A stretch of 64,000 nucleotides of DNA from Arthrobacter echini (GCF_004803505.1 NZ_SSWH01000007.1:1-64000), one strand, 5' to 3'. Shown: positions 8,644-17,171, counted from the stretch's first letter. The notes: generated by a model from the sequence alone, not told the origin. Made by a program: numbers and translations.

Positions 8644-9008
8644 GGGGATGACAGGTTTCGACGATGTTGGTCGCGACAGGGGAAGCGTGCCGAGGATACA
8701 GGGTTATCTCGTAAACGCTCCTTGTAAAACAATAAGTGCCGAACAAAAGCGCACTGACTTCGCTCTCGCTGCCTAAGCAGCCTAGCTAGTCCGTCAGACC
8801 GGGTTTGCTCTCGCCCCGGACCCTGGCGTCATTCAGAGGGCCACTGCTCCCGATCCTCATTGTAGGGATCGGGGGGACTCTTATACAACTGGGCTCGGCA
8901 GCCACTCGTTCGCACGATGGCTGGAGCCGAGAAAAACCGACGCGAACTGCGCACGGAGAAGCCCTGACAACACTGCATCGGACGCGGGTTCAATTCCCGC
9001 CATCTCCA
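8644..9008 (+). ncRNA. ssrA: tmRNA (transfer-messenger RNA)
   Basis: The mature 5' end GGGGATG (8644-8650) pairs with CATCTCC (9001-9007), with the discriminator A at 9008. CCA is not encoded (CGA follows). The T-arm GGTTCAATTCC is seen near the 3' end. The tag frame begins at the GCC resume codon at 8738 and stops with TAA at 8774-8776. It encodes AEQKRTDFALAA, which ends in the usual ALAA degradation signal. The RNA rescues stalled ribosomes together with SmpB, encoded just upstream. Confidence 0.96.
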
Positions 9009-9017
9009 CGAATCACC

Positions 9018-9052
9018 CGAAGCGCCTCACCGGTCCCCGGTGGGGCGCTTCG
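9018..9052 (+). terminator. Rho-independent terminator of ssrA
   Basis: CGAAGCGCC (9018-9026) pairs with GGCGCTTCG (9044-9052). A second inner stem, CACCGG/CCGGTG, lies between them, giving one long GC-rich hairpin directly after the tmRNA and followed by TTGT. Confidence 0.85.
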
Positions 9053-9107
9053 TTGTCGGTGACGAATCAGCCCCGGGGCGTCCTGCGCCGCGAACTACAC
9101 TTGGCCC

Positions 9108-9335
9108 ATGAGCTGGACAGACAGGCCGCCGTCGTGGCTCCCGCCGCTACCGCCACCGAAGCGCGGTCGCGCCCTGATCGTGCTCGGCTGGGTCCTGGTC
9201 GGCGGAACCTTCGTCTTCATCTTCGTCATGAGCTACCTCGGCGGCACCCACACCCTCTACACCCTGCTCCCGCTGCTGCTCGGACTGCTGTGCATCATCG
9301 TCGGGCTCCTGCGACGCGACAGCCGCCAGCGGTAA
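9108..9335 (+). CDS. Small two-helix membrane protein of unknown function
   Basis: 75 residues. A Pro-rich cytosolic N-terminus is followed by two hydrophobic helices (about residues 22-43 and 48-67) and a basic end, RRDSRQR. I do not recognise the family. A TACACT -10-like hexamer (9096-9101) ends 6 nt before the ATG, so the mRNA is probably leaderless, and no ribosome-binding site is seen. It lies between the tmRNA terminator and a convergent ligase gene. Confidence 0.65.
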   Translation: MSWTDRPPSWLPPLPPPKRGRALIVLGWVLVGGTFVFIFVMSYLGGTHTLYTLLPLLLGLLCIIVGLLRRDSRQR

Positions 9336-9366
9336 GCGGGTTCGGGCGTGCGCGACGTGTACTTCG

Positions 9367-10467
9367 TCAGGCTTCCTGCGTGAACGTGTCCCGATACAGG
9401 GACAACAGGGCGTCGATGCCGCCGTCGCGCAGTGCCCGGCGCTGGCGCTCGGATCCGGTACCGCGCTCGGCAACGGTCGCGAGTCCCGCCTGCACGCGAT
9501 CGACGTCGCCCTCGGACTCGAGCGCCGGCCCCACATGGTCCAGGAACGTCCGGAGGAGGTGCCCGGCGGGAACGGGTTCCGCCGTCGCGAGGTCCACGAG
9601 ATGGTGGTTCAGCCCGTCCCTGGCCGCCTGCCACAGCGCGGCATCCAGCAGTTCGGGATCCGGGTCCAGCAGTGGTGCATCCGCTTCGGCCTCGCGCAGA
9701 GCCGTGACCACGAGGGCACGGGTGAGTGCGCCGAGGAGCACGGCGTCCTGGGCCTGAAGCTGCACGTCGCAGGCACGGAGTTCGAGGGTGGGGAAGTTGT
9801 CCGAGAGGCGGGCCACCCAGGTGAGCACTCCGCGGTCCAGGATGGCACCGGTACCACTCAGTCTGGTGATCCGGCGTTCGTAGTCGGCCACGTCGGCGAA
9901 CACCGGCGGGATCCCCTGGACGGCCCAGCGGCGGTAGTGGATCACACGCCAGCTGCCGAAGCCGCTGTCCCTGCCCATCCAGTAGGGCGAGTTCACGCTG
10001 AGGGCGGTCAGCAGCGGGATCCAGGGTCGGATCCGGTTCAGGGCCTGGATCCCGCTGTCCTGGTCCGGTATTCCCACGTGGACGTGCAGTCCGTTGACGA
10101 ACTGGTCGCCGACGATGCCCGGTGCGCTCACCCGCAGGTCCTCGTAGCGCTGTTTGTCGGTCAGCTCCGGGTAGTCCTGACGGATCCAGGGAGCGGTGGC
10201 GGTCGCGGCGGCGATGCTCTGGACCCGGGACGCCGCGCGCTGGAGCGTGCGGCGGAAGTTGAGCAGTGCCGCCTGCGCGTCCGGCAGCGTCTCGCAGACC
10301 GGCGTCGCGGTCTCGATCTGGCAGGACAGCAGCTCCCGCTGGATCTCCTCCGGGGTGATTCCCGGTTCTGCCTCGAGCAGCTCCTGGACTTCCGCGGCAT
10401 GGTGGGCCGGCAGTCCGGAGTCCGGTTCGAGGAGCAGGTACTCCTCCTCAAGGCCGAGAGAGGTCAT
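9367..10467 (-). CDS. Glutamate-cysteine ligase-like carboxylate-amine ligase (YbdK/GCS2 family)
   Basis: 366 residues, the usual length for GCS2/YbdK proteins. These join the gamma-carboxyl of glutamate to cysteine or another amine with ATP. The N-terminal MTSLGLEEEYLL carries the family's E-E-E metal-binding start. HVHVGIPD near residues 130-137 and ELRACDVQ near 233-240 are further active-site segments. Whether it makes gamma-glutamylcysteine or another amide cannot be told from sequence, since actinobacteria mainly use mycothiol. It lies just downstream of the mntR gene with a 39-nt gap and may be cotranscribed with it. Confidence 0.85.
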   Translation of the reverse strand: MTSLGLEEEYLLLEPDSGLPAHHAAEVQELLEAEPGITPEEIQRELLSCQIETATPVCETLPDAQAALLNFRRTLQRAASRVQSIAAATATAPWIRQDYPELTDKQRYEDLRVSAPGIVGDQFVNGLHVHVGIPDQDSGIQALNRIRPWIPLLTALSVNSPYWMGRDSGFGSWRVIHYRRWAVQGIPPVFADVADYERRITRLSGTGAILDRGVLTWVARLSDNFPTLELRACDVQLQAQDAVLLGALTRALVVTALREAEADAPLLDPDPELLDAALWQAARDGLNHHLVDLATAEPVPAGHLLRTFLDHVGPALESEGDVDRVQAGLATVAERGTGSERQRRALRDGGIDALLSLYRDTFTQEA

Positions 10468-10506
10468 GGGGATGGCTCCGGTTCCGGGGGACGGCGACAG
10501 TTGCAG

Positions 10507-11298
10507 CTACGGGCTCAGTCTAGGAGCGGATGCGTCAGCGACACGAGTCGGGCTGATCGAACCGCGCTCGGCTCGGCCATCCTCGACGGTGCAGCCGGGG
10601 TGGGGCGTGCTGCTCTCGATCCAGAGCGCGGCGGCGAGCATGCCGTCGATGGGCAGGGGAGTGGTTGCTGCTCCGACGTGCAGTTCCAGCGCGGATCCCG
10701 CGCCGCGCCGGCCGAGCAGGAGCTCGTCGTCGAGCGCGATCCCGTGCCGGTCGAGGAAGCGCAGGACGCCGGGATCGTCATCGCTCACACGGGCGAGCGT
10801 ACCCGTGTGGCCCTCGTCCAGGGAATCGAGGCGGAGCGCCGCCGGGTAGTGGACGGTGCCCTCGCGGGTGGGGATCGGATCCCCGTGCGGGTCCCGTGAC
10901 GGGTGGTCCAGCTTCGCTGCCAGGCGCTCGATGAACGCTGCGGAGACGGAGTGTTCGAGCAGTTCGGCCTCATCGTGGACCTCGTCCCAGCCGTAGCCGA
11001 GTTCCCGGACGAGGAAGGTCTCGATGAGCCGGTGCCGCCGGACCATGGCCAGCGCGAGCCTGAGCCCGGCGGGGGTCAGGCTGATCGGACCGTACTTGCG
11101 GTGATCGGCCAGCCCCAGCTCCACGAGCTTGGCCACCATACCCGTGACGGAGGAGTTCGCGACGGACAGGCGCGTGGCCAGATGGCTGGCGGTGATGGCC
11201 CCGCCGTGCCACTCGGTCGAGGTGTAGAGGACCTTCACGTAGTCCTGGACGCTCGTCGACTCGATGCTCAGCACATTGCCGCGCCGGGTCGCCATCAT
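10507..11298 (-). CDS. mntR: DtxR/MntR-family metal-dependent repressor
   Basis: 263 residues. The N-terminal winged helix (about 10-75) contains the helix-turn-helix ATRLSVANSSVTGMVAKL. The dimerisation and metal-binding domain follows, with H88-R-H-R and the E/H-rich HDEAELLEHSVS segment. The C-terminal part (about 155-245) resembles the FeoA/SH3-like domain of DtxR proteins. Its start overlaps the end of the transporter permease gene by 4 nt, so the repressor is the last gene of the operon it very likely controls. Manganese rather than iron is inferred from the substrate-binding protein in the same operon and from the operator at 13896-13911. Confidence 0.87.
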   Translation of the reverse strand: MMATRRGNVLSIESTSVQDYVKVLYTSTEWHGGAITASHLATRLSVANSSVTGMVAKLVELGLADHRKYGPISLTPAGLRLALAMVRRHRLIETFLVRELGYGWDEVHDEAELLEHSVSAAFIERLAAKLDHPSRDPHGDPIPTREGTVHYPAALRLDSLDEGHTGTLARVSDDDPGVLRFLDRHGIALDDELLLGRRGAGSALELHVGAATTPLPIDGMLAAALWIESSTPHPGCTVEDGRAERGSISPTRVADASAPRLSP

Positions 11299-12218
11299 GC
11301 GTCCTGGGACAGGACGGCGTCGGCTGCGCTCCCGGTTCGTGCCGGGGCACCCTCGCGTCCGCCACGCGTCGAGCGTCGGCGTCGTGCGAGCTGCCAGAGC
11401 AGGCCGTCAGGGCGGGCCACGAGGTACACCACGGTGAACACGAGCGCCTGGCACAGGACCACCGCGGCGCCGGTGGAGATGTCGAGGTAGTAACTGGCGT
11501 AGATACCGGCCACGGACGCGATCACGGTGAGGGAGACCGACATGACGAGCATGCGATCGAAGCTGCGCGTGAGCAGGAACGCGGTGGCGCCGGGGGTGAC
11601 GAGCATGGCGACGACCAGGATGATGCCCACCGCCTGGAGCCCGACGACGACGGTCAGTGCGAGGAGGCCGAGCAGGAGCGCCGAGAGGCGGCGCGTGTTG
11701 ATCCCGATCACGTGCGCATGCGTGCGGTCGAAGGCCAGCAGCGTGAGATCGCGTCGCTTCAGCAGCAGGACGGCCAGCGTGAGCGCTCCGAGGACCAGCA
11801 CCTGCCAGACCTCGCCCGTCGAGACGCCGAGGACGTTGCCGAAGAGGATGTGCATGAGATCGATCTGGGACGGCGTCGCCGAGACGATCGCCAGTCCGGA
11901 GGCGAAGAGGGCGGTGAAGACCACCCCGATCACGGTGTCCGCCTTCAGCCTGGTGGTCGAGCGGACCACCCCGATGAGAGCCACGGCCCCGGCGCCGAAG
12001 ACGAAGGCACCGATGGAGAAGGGCAGCCCCACGATGTACGCGAGGGCGACCCCGGGCAGGACGGCGTGCGAGACGGCGTCGCCCATGAGGGAGAAGCCCA
12101 TCAGGATGAGCCAGCAGGACAGCACGGCGGCCACGACGGCGGCGGCGACGGTGACGGCGAGCGCACGCGTGAGGAACCCGTACTGCAGGGGTTCCAGGAA
12201 AAAGGCCACGAGGTCCAT
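11295..12218 (-). CDS. mntB: Manganese/metal ABC transporter permease
   Basis: 307 residues of the ABC-3 (ZnuB/MntB) permease family, with about eight to nine hydrophobic helices. The family loop GVVFTALFASGLAI and the end helices VVGLQAVGIILVVAMLVTP are recognisable. The C-terminal 30 residues are a charged Arg/Gly tail. It sits between the ATPase gene (1-nt gap) and mntR (4-nt overlap), which makes it part of the same transcript. It forms the membrane channel for Mn import. Confidence 0.9.
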   Translation of the reverse strand: MDLVAFFLEPLQYGFLTRALAVTVAAAVVAAVLSCWLILMGFSLMGDAVSHAVLPGVALAYIVGLPFSIGAFVFGAGAVALIGVVRSTTRLKADTVIGVVFTALFASGLAIVSATPSQIDLMHILFGNVLGVSTGEVWQVLVLGALTLAVLLLKRRDLTLLAFDRTHAHVIGINTRRLSALLLGLLALTVVVGLQAVGIILVVAMLVTPGATAFLLTRSFDRMLVMSVSLTVIASVAGIYASYYLDISTGAAVVLCQALVFTVVYLVARPDGLLWQLARRRRSTRGGREGAPARTGSAADAVLSQDA

Positions 12219-12219
12219 G

Positions 12220-12990
12220 TCAGGAGTCTCCTTCGCCGGAGGTGGGTGCTACCGCCTGGCCGAAGGCCAGCGCGAGATTCTGCGGGGTCAGGACCTCCGT
12301 GGGATCGCCGTGGGCGAGCACGCTGCCGTGCAGCAGGATGGCCTCGTCGCTCAGCGCCGGCGCTCCCGCGAGGTCATGGGTGGAGACCAGGACGGAACGG
12401 CCCTCGTTCCGCAGGGTCTTGAGCAGGTCGATCATGGTGCTCTCACTCGTTCTGTCCACGCCGGCGAACGGTTCGTCGAGCAGGAGCAGCCGTGCGTCCT
12501 GGGCGATGCTCCGGGCGATGAACACGCGTTTGCGCTGGCCTCCCGAGAGCTGGCCGATCTGCCGACGACGCAGCTCGGCCAGACCGACCCGCTCGAGTGC
12601 GTCGTCGACGGCACTGCGGTCGGCGGCGCGCAGTCGTCGCGTGAGTCCCAGCCGTCCGTAGAGACCCATCGCGACGACGTCCGCCACCGAGACCGGGAAG
12701 GTCCAGTCGACGTCCTCGGTCTGCGGCATGTACGCCACGAGCTGGCGCTTCCGAGCCTGCGTGGTCGGCAGGCCGAACAGCGACACCTCGCCGGCGTCGG
12801 GTGCGACGAGTCCCATCAGTGCCTTGAAGAGGGTGGATTTCCCCGAGCCGTTCACGCCGATCAGTGCGCAGATCCTGCCGGGCGCCAGCGCGATGCTGAC
12901 GTCGTCCAGTGCGCGGACGTGCCCGTAGGTGACGCCGAGGTGATCGACCTGAAGCACGGGAGCCGACTGTTGGGTGGACATCATGGTCAC
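12220..12990 (-). CDS. mntC: Manganese/metal ABC transporter ATPase
   Basis: 256 residues. Walker A is GVNGSGKST (residues 44-52), the ABC signature is LSGGQ (about 143-147), and Walker B is RLLLLDEPF (about 160-168) with a switch His in STHDLAG. It matches ZnuC/MntC-type ATPases. It overlaps the substrate-binding protein gene by 4 nt and is followed directly by the permease gene. It powers import together with the neighbouring permease and binding lipoprotein. Confidence 0.92.
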   Translation of the reverse strand: MTMMSTQQSAPVLQVDHLGVTYGHVRALDDVSIALAPGRICALIGVNGSGKSTLFKALMGLVAPDAGEVSLFGLPTTQARKRQLVAYMPQTEDVDWTFPVSVADVVAMGLYGRLGLTRRLRAADRSAVDDALERVGLAELRRRQIGQLSGGQRKRVFIARSIAQDARLLLLDEPFAGVDRTSESTMIDLLKTLRNEGRSVLVSTHDLAGAPALSDEAILLHGSVLAHGDPTEVLTPQNLALAFGQAVAPTSGEGDS

Positions 12991-13904
12991 GCGGCGAGCC
13001 CTTCGGTGATGACGCGCAGGTCGTGGCGGATGAGGTCGAGGAAGCCCGGAACCGGTCCGTCCGCCTCGGAGAGGGAGTCGACGTAGAGCGTGCCGCCCAG
13101 GGTTGCCCCGGTGGCTTCGGCAACCTGTTCCTGGGCCGAGGGGTTGATGGTCGACTCGCAGAAGACGGTGGGTACCTCGTGCTCCATGACGAAGTCGATG
13201 ACGCTCCTGATCTGGCGGGGGGTCCCCTCGGCGTCGGAGTTGACCGGCCAGATGAACGCCTCCTGGAGTCCGAGGTCCCGGGCCAGGTAGGAGAATGCGC
13301 CCTCGCAGGTGACCAGGGCGTTCGCTTCGGCCGCTGCCAGGTCGGCGTGGAAGCCCGTGGTGATGTCGTCGAGCTCGGCGTTCAGCCGGTCACCGTTCCG
13401 CTCGTAGTCCGCGGAGTGCCCGGGATCGAGGTCGGAGAGGGCTGCGACGATGTTGTCGACGTAGACCTGCGCGGCCACGGGTGACATCCAGGCGTGCGGG
13501 TTGGGCAGCCCCGAGTAGTCACCGGATCGGATGTCCACCGGCTCCACACCCTCGGACAGCACCACGTGCGGGGCGTCGACCGAGTTCAGGAATCGCTCGA
13601 ACCAGCGTTCGAGTCCCAGCCCGTTGTCGAGGATCAGATCAGCGCCCTGGGCCCTGACGAGATCCGACGGCGTGGGCTCGTAGCCGTGGACCTCCGCCCC
13701 GACCTTCGTGATCGACTCGACGCGTACGTGTCCGCCGCCCACCTGATCGGCCAGATCGGCGAGGACCGAGAAGGTCGTCAGGACCAGCGGTCGATCATCC
13801 TGGTCCCCGGGTGGCGCGGGTGCTGCGCATCCCGGGACCAGTGCCAGGATGCCCAGGAGGCCCACGAGCAGCCGGAGGACTCGGCGTCGCGAATTTTTAG
13901 GCAT
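12987..13904 (-). CDS. mntA: Manganese-binding ABC transporter lipoprotein (cluster A-I)
   Basis: 305 residues from an ATG at 13904. A signal peptide ends in the lipobox-like LVPGC at about residue 27. The expected four metal ligands of PsaA/MntA-type proteins are visible: His in VHGYEP, His in NPHAWMSP, Glu in CEGAFSY, and Asp in YVDSLS. Glu at the third site is typical of Mn/Fe rather than Zn proteins, and there is no His-rich loop. It is the first gene of the operon mntA-mntC-mntB-mntR. A -10 hexamer lies 5 nt upstream of the ATG and no ribosome-binding site is seen, so the mRNA is probably leaderless. A perfect palindrome covers the start codon. Confidence 0.88.
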   Translation of the reverse strand: MPKNSRRRVLRLLVGLLGILALVPGCAAPAPPGDQDDRPLVLTTFSVLADLADQVGGGHVRVESITKVGAEVHGYEPTPSDLVRAQGADLILDNGLGLERWFERFLNSVDAPHVVLSEGVEPVDIRSGDYSGLPNPHAWMSPVAAQVYVDNIVAALSDLDPGHSADYERNGDRLNAELDDITTGFHADLAAAEANALVTCEGAFSYLARDLGLQEAFIWPVNSDAEGTPRQIRSVIDFVMEHEVPTVFCESTINPSAQEQVAEATGATLGGTLYVDSLSEADGPVPGFLDLIRHDLRVITEGLAA

Positions 13905-13911
13905 GCCTAAA
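13896..13911 (-). promoter_or_regulatory. Perfect 16-bp palindrome, probable MntR operator overlapping the mntA start codon
   Basis: TTTAGGCATGCCTAAA is a perfect inverted repeat. It overlaps the last two bases of the TATATT -10 element (13910-13915) and covers the ATG plus codons 2-3 (Pro-Lys) of mntA. DtxR/MntR-family repressors bind palindromes of this kind. MntR is encoded in the same operon, giving a self-regulated loop that should shut off when Mn(II) is plentiful. Confidence 0.82.
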
Positions 13912-13935
13912 TATAGCAACGTCTGGAGCGGCGAC

Positions 13936-14688
13936 TCATGTCCTCGATGCGCGCCAGGCGTGGGTGTAGTAGGGGATGCTTACGGTGGCATCCGGCGCGA
14001 AGGCCAGGTACTCGGTGAGATACCACCAGAGATTTGCCTCCACCCTGGTCCGCAGGGCATCGGACGCCCGCCGGTAGTAGCTGCGGGAGCGGGCGAGCTC
14101 GACGACGTCGGGCACGGCCAGTTGCTGCCTCCAGCGGACCAGCAGCTCCTCCGTGCGTCCGAAACGTGGGCCGAAATCGGGCCGGTACTCCGGCGAAAAG
14201 ACGTCGCCCGCGTGCATGATGCGCGAGAGCCGGTGGACCCAGTGGTGTGAGACGTCCAGCTGATTCCAGACCACGGCGAGCCGGCCACCCGGCCGCAGGA
14301 CGCGTGCTGCCTCGGCGGCCGCAGCGGGCTGGTCGATCCAGTGCCAGGTCTGCGCGAGGGTGAGCAGGTCGGCGGAGGACTCGGGCAGGCAGGACTCCTC
14401 CGCAGTGCCGACGGTCACGGGCACCTCGGGGAGCCGGCGGGCGAGCACGCCCAGCATGTCCTGAGAGGGATCCACGGCGCTCACCTGCAGTCCACGCTCC
14501 ACCAGGAGGTCCGTGAGGATTCCCGTACCGGCGCCGACATCGGCCGCATGCACGGCGCCGGCGGGGATCAGCCAGTCGACGATCCCGGCGGGATAGGAAG
14601 GGCGGACGCGGTCGTAGCGCTCGGCCCCGGACAGGTACGCCCGGGCCAGCGTACGACGGCGCTCGTCGTCGAGGCGGGGTCCGCTCAC
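13936..14688 (-). CDS. Class I SAM-dependent methyltransferase
   Basis: 250 residues from a GTG. The SAM-binding motif I, ADVGAGTGILTDLL, is at about residues 49-62. The acidic motif II end AVDPS and the motif III-like DLLTLAQTWHWIDQ follow. The DVGAGTG-AQTWHWID pattern places it with ubiquinone/menaquinone-type (UbiE-like) and trans-aconitate-like methyltransferases of unknown substrate. It ends 32 nt before the mntA start and runs in the same direction, but the mnt operon has its own promoter. Confidence 0.85.
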   Translation of the reverse strand: MSGPRLDDERRRTLARAYLSGAERYDRVRPSYPAGIVDWLIPAGAVHAADVGAGTGILTDLLVERGLQVSAVDPSQDMLGVLARRLPEVPVTVGTAEESCLPESSADLLTLAQTWHWIDQPAAAAEAARVLRPGGRLAVVWNQLDVSHHWVHRLSRIMHAGDVFSPEYRPDFGPRFGRTEELLVRWRQQLAVPDVVELARSRSYYRRASDALRTRVEANLWWYLTEYLAFAPDATVSIPYYTHAWRASRT

Positions 14689-14718
14689 GCGTGCGGCCGG
14701 AAATGCGCGGGGGAGGAG

Positions 14719-15528
14719 CTAGAGCAGATCATCCACGTCGGGGTTGAGAGTCCGCAGCGCCTGGCTGTGGAGGGCGCCGTTGGTCGCGAGCGCATTGCCC
14801 CCGAAGGGACCGTCCTCGCCGTCGAGCGAGGTGAAGCGGCCCCCGGCCTCCGTGACGATGGGAACGAGCGCGGCCATGTCGTACAGATTCAGGTCCGGTT
14901 CGCACGCTATGTCCACGGCTCCTTCGGCCACGAGGCAGTAGGACCAGAAGTCGCCGTAGGCGCGCGTACGCCACACCTGGTCGGTCAGCGCCACGAAGCT
15001 CTCGAGGGCGCCGCGCTCCCGCCAGCCCGACAGGCTCGAGTACGACAGGGAGGCATCCGCGAGGCGGGAGATGTTCGAGACCCGCAGGCGCTGCGCGGCG
15101 GCGAGCGACTTGCCGGTGTAGGCGCCCGTTCCTTCGGCGGCCCACCAGCGCTTGCCGAGGGCGGGGGCGCTGACGAGTCCGACCACGGGTCGTCCGTCGT
15201 CGACCAACGAGATCAGCGTCGCCCAGACGGGCACACCCCGGATGAAGTTCTTGGTCCCGTCGATGGGATCGATCACCCACCGGCGCGAGCCCGCCCCGGT
15301 GCTGCCGAATTCCTCGCCGAGGACGGCGTCGCGGGGCCTGGCCCGCGAGAGCTGGCCCCGGATCGCGTTCTCGGCACTCTTGTCCGCATCGGTCACCGGA
15401 CTCAGATCCGGTTTCGTCTCCACCCGCAGATCGAGCGACCTGAAGCGGGACATGGTCTGGTCGTCCACGGAGTCGGCCATGATGTGGGCGAGCCGGAGAT
15501 CGTCGTTGTAGCCCTGCGTGTAACTCAT
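14719..15528 (-). CDS. hisN: Histidinol-phosphatase of the inositol monophosphatase family
   Basis: 269 residues from an ATG at 15528. The metal-binding motifs of the IMPase fold are all present: GEEFG near residue 72, DPIDGTKNF near 85-93, and WSYCLVAEGAVDIACEP near 192-208. Actinobacterial members with this pattern dephosphorylate L-histidinol phosphate in histidine synthesis. The nearby aroA-rsgA pair is a common neighbour in Arthrobacter-like genomes. A TAGGTT -10-like hexamer (15536-15541) lies 7 nt before the ATG, suggesting a leaderless mRNA. An alternative role as a general inositol-phosphate phosphatase cannot be excluded. Confidence 0.85.
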   Translation of the reverse strand: MSYTQGYNDDLRLAHIMADSVDDQTMSRFRSLDLRVETKPDLSPVTDADKSAENAIRGQLSRARPRDAVLGEEFGSTGAGSRRWVIDPIDGTKNFIRGVPVWATLISLVDDGRPVVGLVSAPALGKRWWAAEGTGAYTGKSLAAAQRLRVSNISRLADASLSYSSLSGWRERGALESFVALTDQVWRTRAYGDFWSYCLVAEGAVDIACEPDLNLYDMAALVPIVTEAGGRFTSLDGEDGPFGGNALATNGALHSQALRTLNPDVDDLL

Positions 15529-15590
15529 AGCGATCAACCTATCGTCTCGACTCCCGCAACCTGCGCGTCGGCGCGGCGAGTCAGCACAGC

Positions 15591-15629
15591 AGGAAGCCAC
15601 CGCGGGCTGACGCCGCACGGTGGCTTCCT
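15591..15629 (-). terminator. Terminator hairpin of cspA
   Basis: AGGAAGCCACCG (15591-15602) pairs perfectly with CGGTGGCTTCCT (15618-15629). It lies 35 nt downstream of cspA and upstream of hisN on the same strand. No T-run follows. Confidence 0.8.
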
Positions 15630-15663
15630 GTCTTCTCCCCGATCGAGCGGGGAGAGGGGAGAA

Positions 15664-15867
15664 CTAGAGAACGGTGATGTTCTCGGCCTGGGGACCCTTG
15701 GGGCCCTGGGTGGTCTCGAAGTCGACCTTCTGGTTCTCGTCGAGGGAACGGTAGCCGTTCGAGTTGATCGCCGAGAAGTGCGCGAACACGTCGGCGCCGC
15801 CGTCATCGGGAGCGATGAAGCCGAAGCCCTTTTCGGCGTTGAACCATTTCACTGTGCCAGTAGCCAT
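15664..15867 (-). CDS. cspA: Cold-shock protein, CspA family
   Basis: 67 residues, the full length of a single cold-shock domain. The RNA-binding motifs KGFGFI (residues 13-18) and VFAHFS (27-32) are present. It is an RNA chaperone that melts mRNA structures. A GGAG ribosome-binding site lies 7 nt before the ATG. The gene has its own long leader region and a strong downstream hairpin, so it is a single-gene unit. Confidence 0.96.
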   Translation of the reverse strand: MATGTVKWFNAEKGFGFIAPDDGGADVFAHFSAINSNGYRSLDENQKVDFETTQGPKGPQAENITVL

Positions 15868-15887
15868 GCTGTGTCTCCTTGCCTTGA

Positions 15888-15908
15888 GTGCCCCGACGTT
15901 CGGGGCAC
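15888..15908 (-). promoter_or_regulatory. Hairpin in the cspA 5' leader
   Basis: GTGCCCCG (15888-15895) and CGGGGCAC (15901-15908) form an 8-bp stem with a 5-nt loop, ending 20 nt before the cspA start codon, just upstream of the ribosome-binding site. It could influence mRNA stability or translation with temperature. Confidence 0.5.
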
Positions 15909-16040
15909 ATCGTGAAGTTCGTTACCCGCTTATCGTCACAAGCTGTCGAACTCCAGGTGGAGGGTCAAGGCTCAGAATCATAATGCGCAAACAACAACGC
16001 TGTTCACTCTACCAGCGATCCGCCCGCCGGCGAGCCGGTG

Positions 16041-17171
16041 CTACTGGTGTCCGAGCTCCTTGGCCTCATGGGCCTGTCCGCGCAGCTCGGCGGTGCCGGC
16101 TCCGAGCAGTCTGCGCAGGCTCGCGAGGCGCACCAGCCCGGACTCGCCCGCGAGTCCCTCCTCCACGAAGCTGTCCAGCCCGCAATTGACGGCATTGACG
16201 TCATGGAGGCAGCCGCGCTCGCAGCGTTCCGTTCCCGGTTCCAGGTCCGGGAAGGCCTGCAGGATCCGGTCGGGGTCCACGTGAGCCAGTCCGAAACTCC
16301 TGATGCCCGGCGTGTCGATGATCCAGGTCCCGGGCGCGGCATCGGCAGCCTTCAGGGCCAGGGCCGACGACGATGTGTGGCGTCCCCTGCCCGTCACGGC
16401 GTTCACGCCTCCCGTGGCGCGCGTGGATCCTGTGAGCGCGTTGACCATGGTCGACTTCCCTACCCCCGAGTGGCCGAGCAGTACGCTCACCTGACCGTCC
16501 AGTTCGGCGCGCAGCGCGTCGACCGCCCCGTGGGACAGCCGTGCCGAGTCGCCGTCGTCGGAGGTGGTCTCGACCCCGGTGCCCTCGTCCGTCCTGCTGA
16601 TGATCACGCGCAGATCCAGGTGCTCGTAGTTCGCGAGCAGCGGGGCAGGATCCCGCAGATCGGCCTTCGTGATGCACAGCAGCGGGTCGATCCCGGCGTC
16701 GTATGCTGCCACGAGTGCGCGGTCGATGAAACCGGTCCGCGGCTCGGGATTGGCGGCGGCGACGACGATCACCAGCTGGTCGGCGTTGGCCACGACCACG
16801 CGTTCCACCGGATCGGTGTCATCCGCGCTGCGGCGCAGCACGGTCCGTCGCTCCTGGATGCGCACGAGTCGCGCCAGCGAATCGGGCCCGCCGGTGAGAT
16901 CACCCACGAGAGCCACCAGGTCACCGGCCACCACCGGCTCCCGGCGCAGCTCCCGTGCGCGGGCGGCGATCACGATCCGCTCCTGCGCGGTGTCCTCCTC
17001 GACGACCGCGGTGTACCGGCCGCGGTCCACCGTCACGATCCGCCCGGTGACCGCGTCCTCGTAGGCGGGCCGATTCTTGGTGCGGGGGCGCGAGCCCTTC
17101 TTGTTGGGACGGATACGGACGTCGGACTCGTCCCAGGACCGTGAGCCACGGCGATTGCCGACCTCACTCAC
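16041..17171 (-). CDS. rsgA: Ribosome small-subunit-dependent GTPase RsgA
   Basis: 376 residues from a GTG at 17171 that overlaps the aroA stop by 4 nt. RsgA is a circularly permuted GTPase that acts in late 30S subunit maturation. An N-terminal OB-fold (about 40-115) precedes the G-domain. The G4 motif TKAD is near residue 175, G1 GHSGVGKST near 245-253, and G3 DTPG near 296-299. The C-terminal zinc knuckle shows the expected Cys-x4-Cys-x-His-x5-Cys in CERGCLHDVNAVNC. Confidence 0.94.
   Translation of the reverse strand: MSEVGNRRGSRSWDESDVRIRPNKKGSRPRTKNRPAYEDAVTGRIVTVDRGRYTAVVEEDTAQERIVIAARARELRREPVVAGDLVALVGDLTGGPDSLARLVRIQERRTVLRRSADDTDPVERVVVANADQLVIVVAAANPEPRTGFIDRALVAAYDAGIDPLLCITKADLRDPAPLLANYEHLDLRVIISRTDEGTGVETTSDDGDSARLSHGAVDALRAELDGQVSVLLGHSGVGKSTMVNALTGSTRATGGVNAVTGRGRHTSSSALALKAADAAPGTWIIDTPGIRSFGLAHVDPDRILQAFPDLEPGTERCERGCLHDVNAVNCGLDSFVEEGLAGESGLVRLASLRRLLGAGTAELRGQAHEAKELGHQ

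Noticed and set aside
8805-9062. Open frame of 85 codons inside the ssrA region
   Set aside because: It overlaps the tRNA-like and pseudoknot part of tmRNA and its terminator, so it is not a gene.
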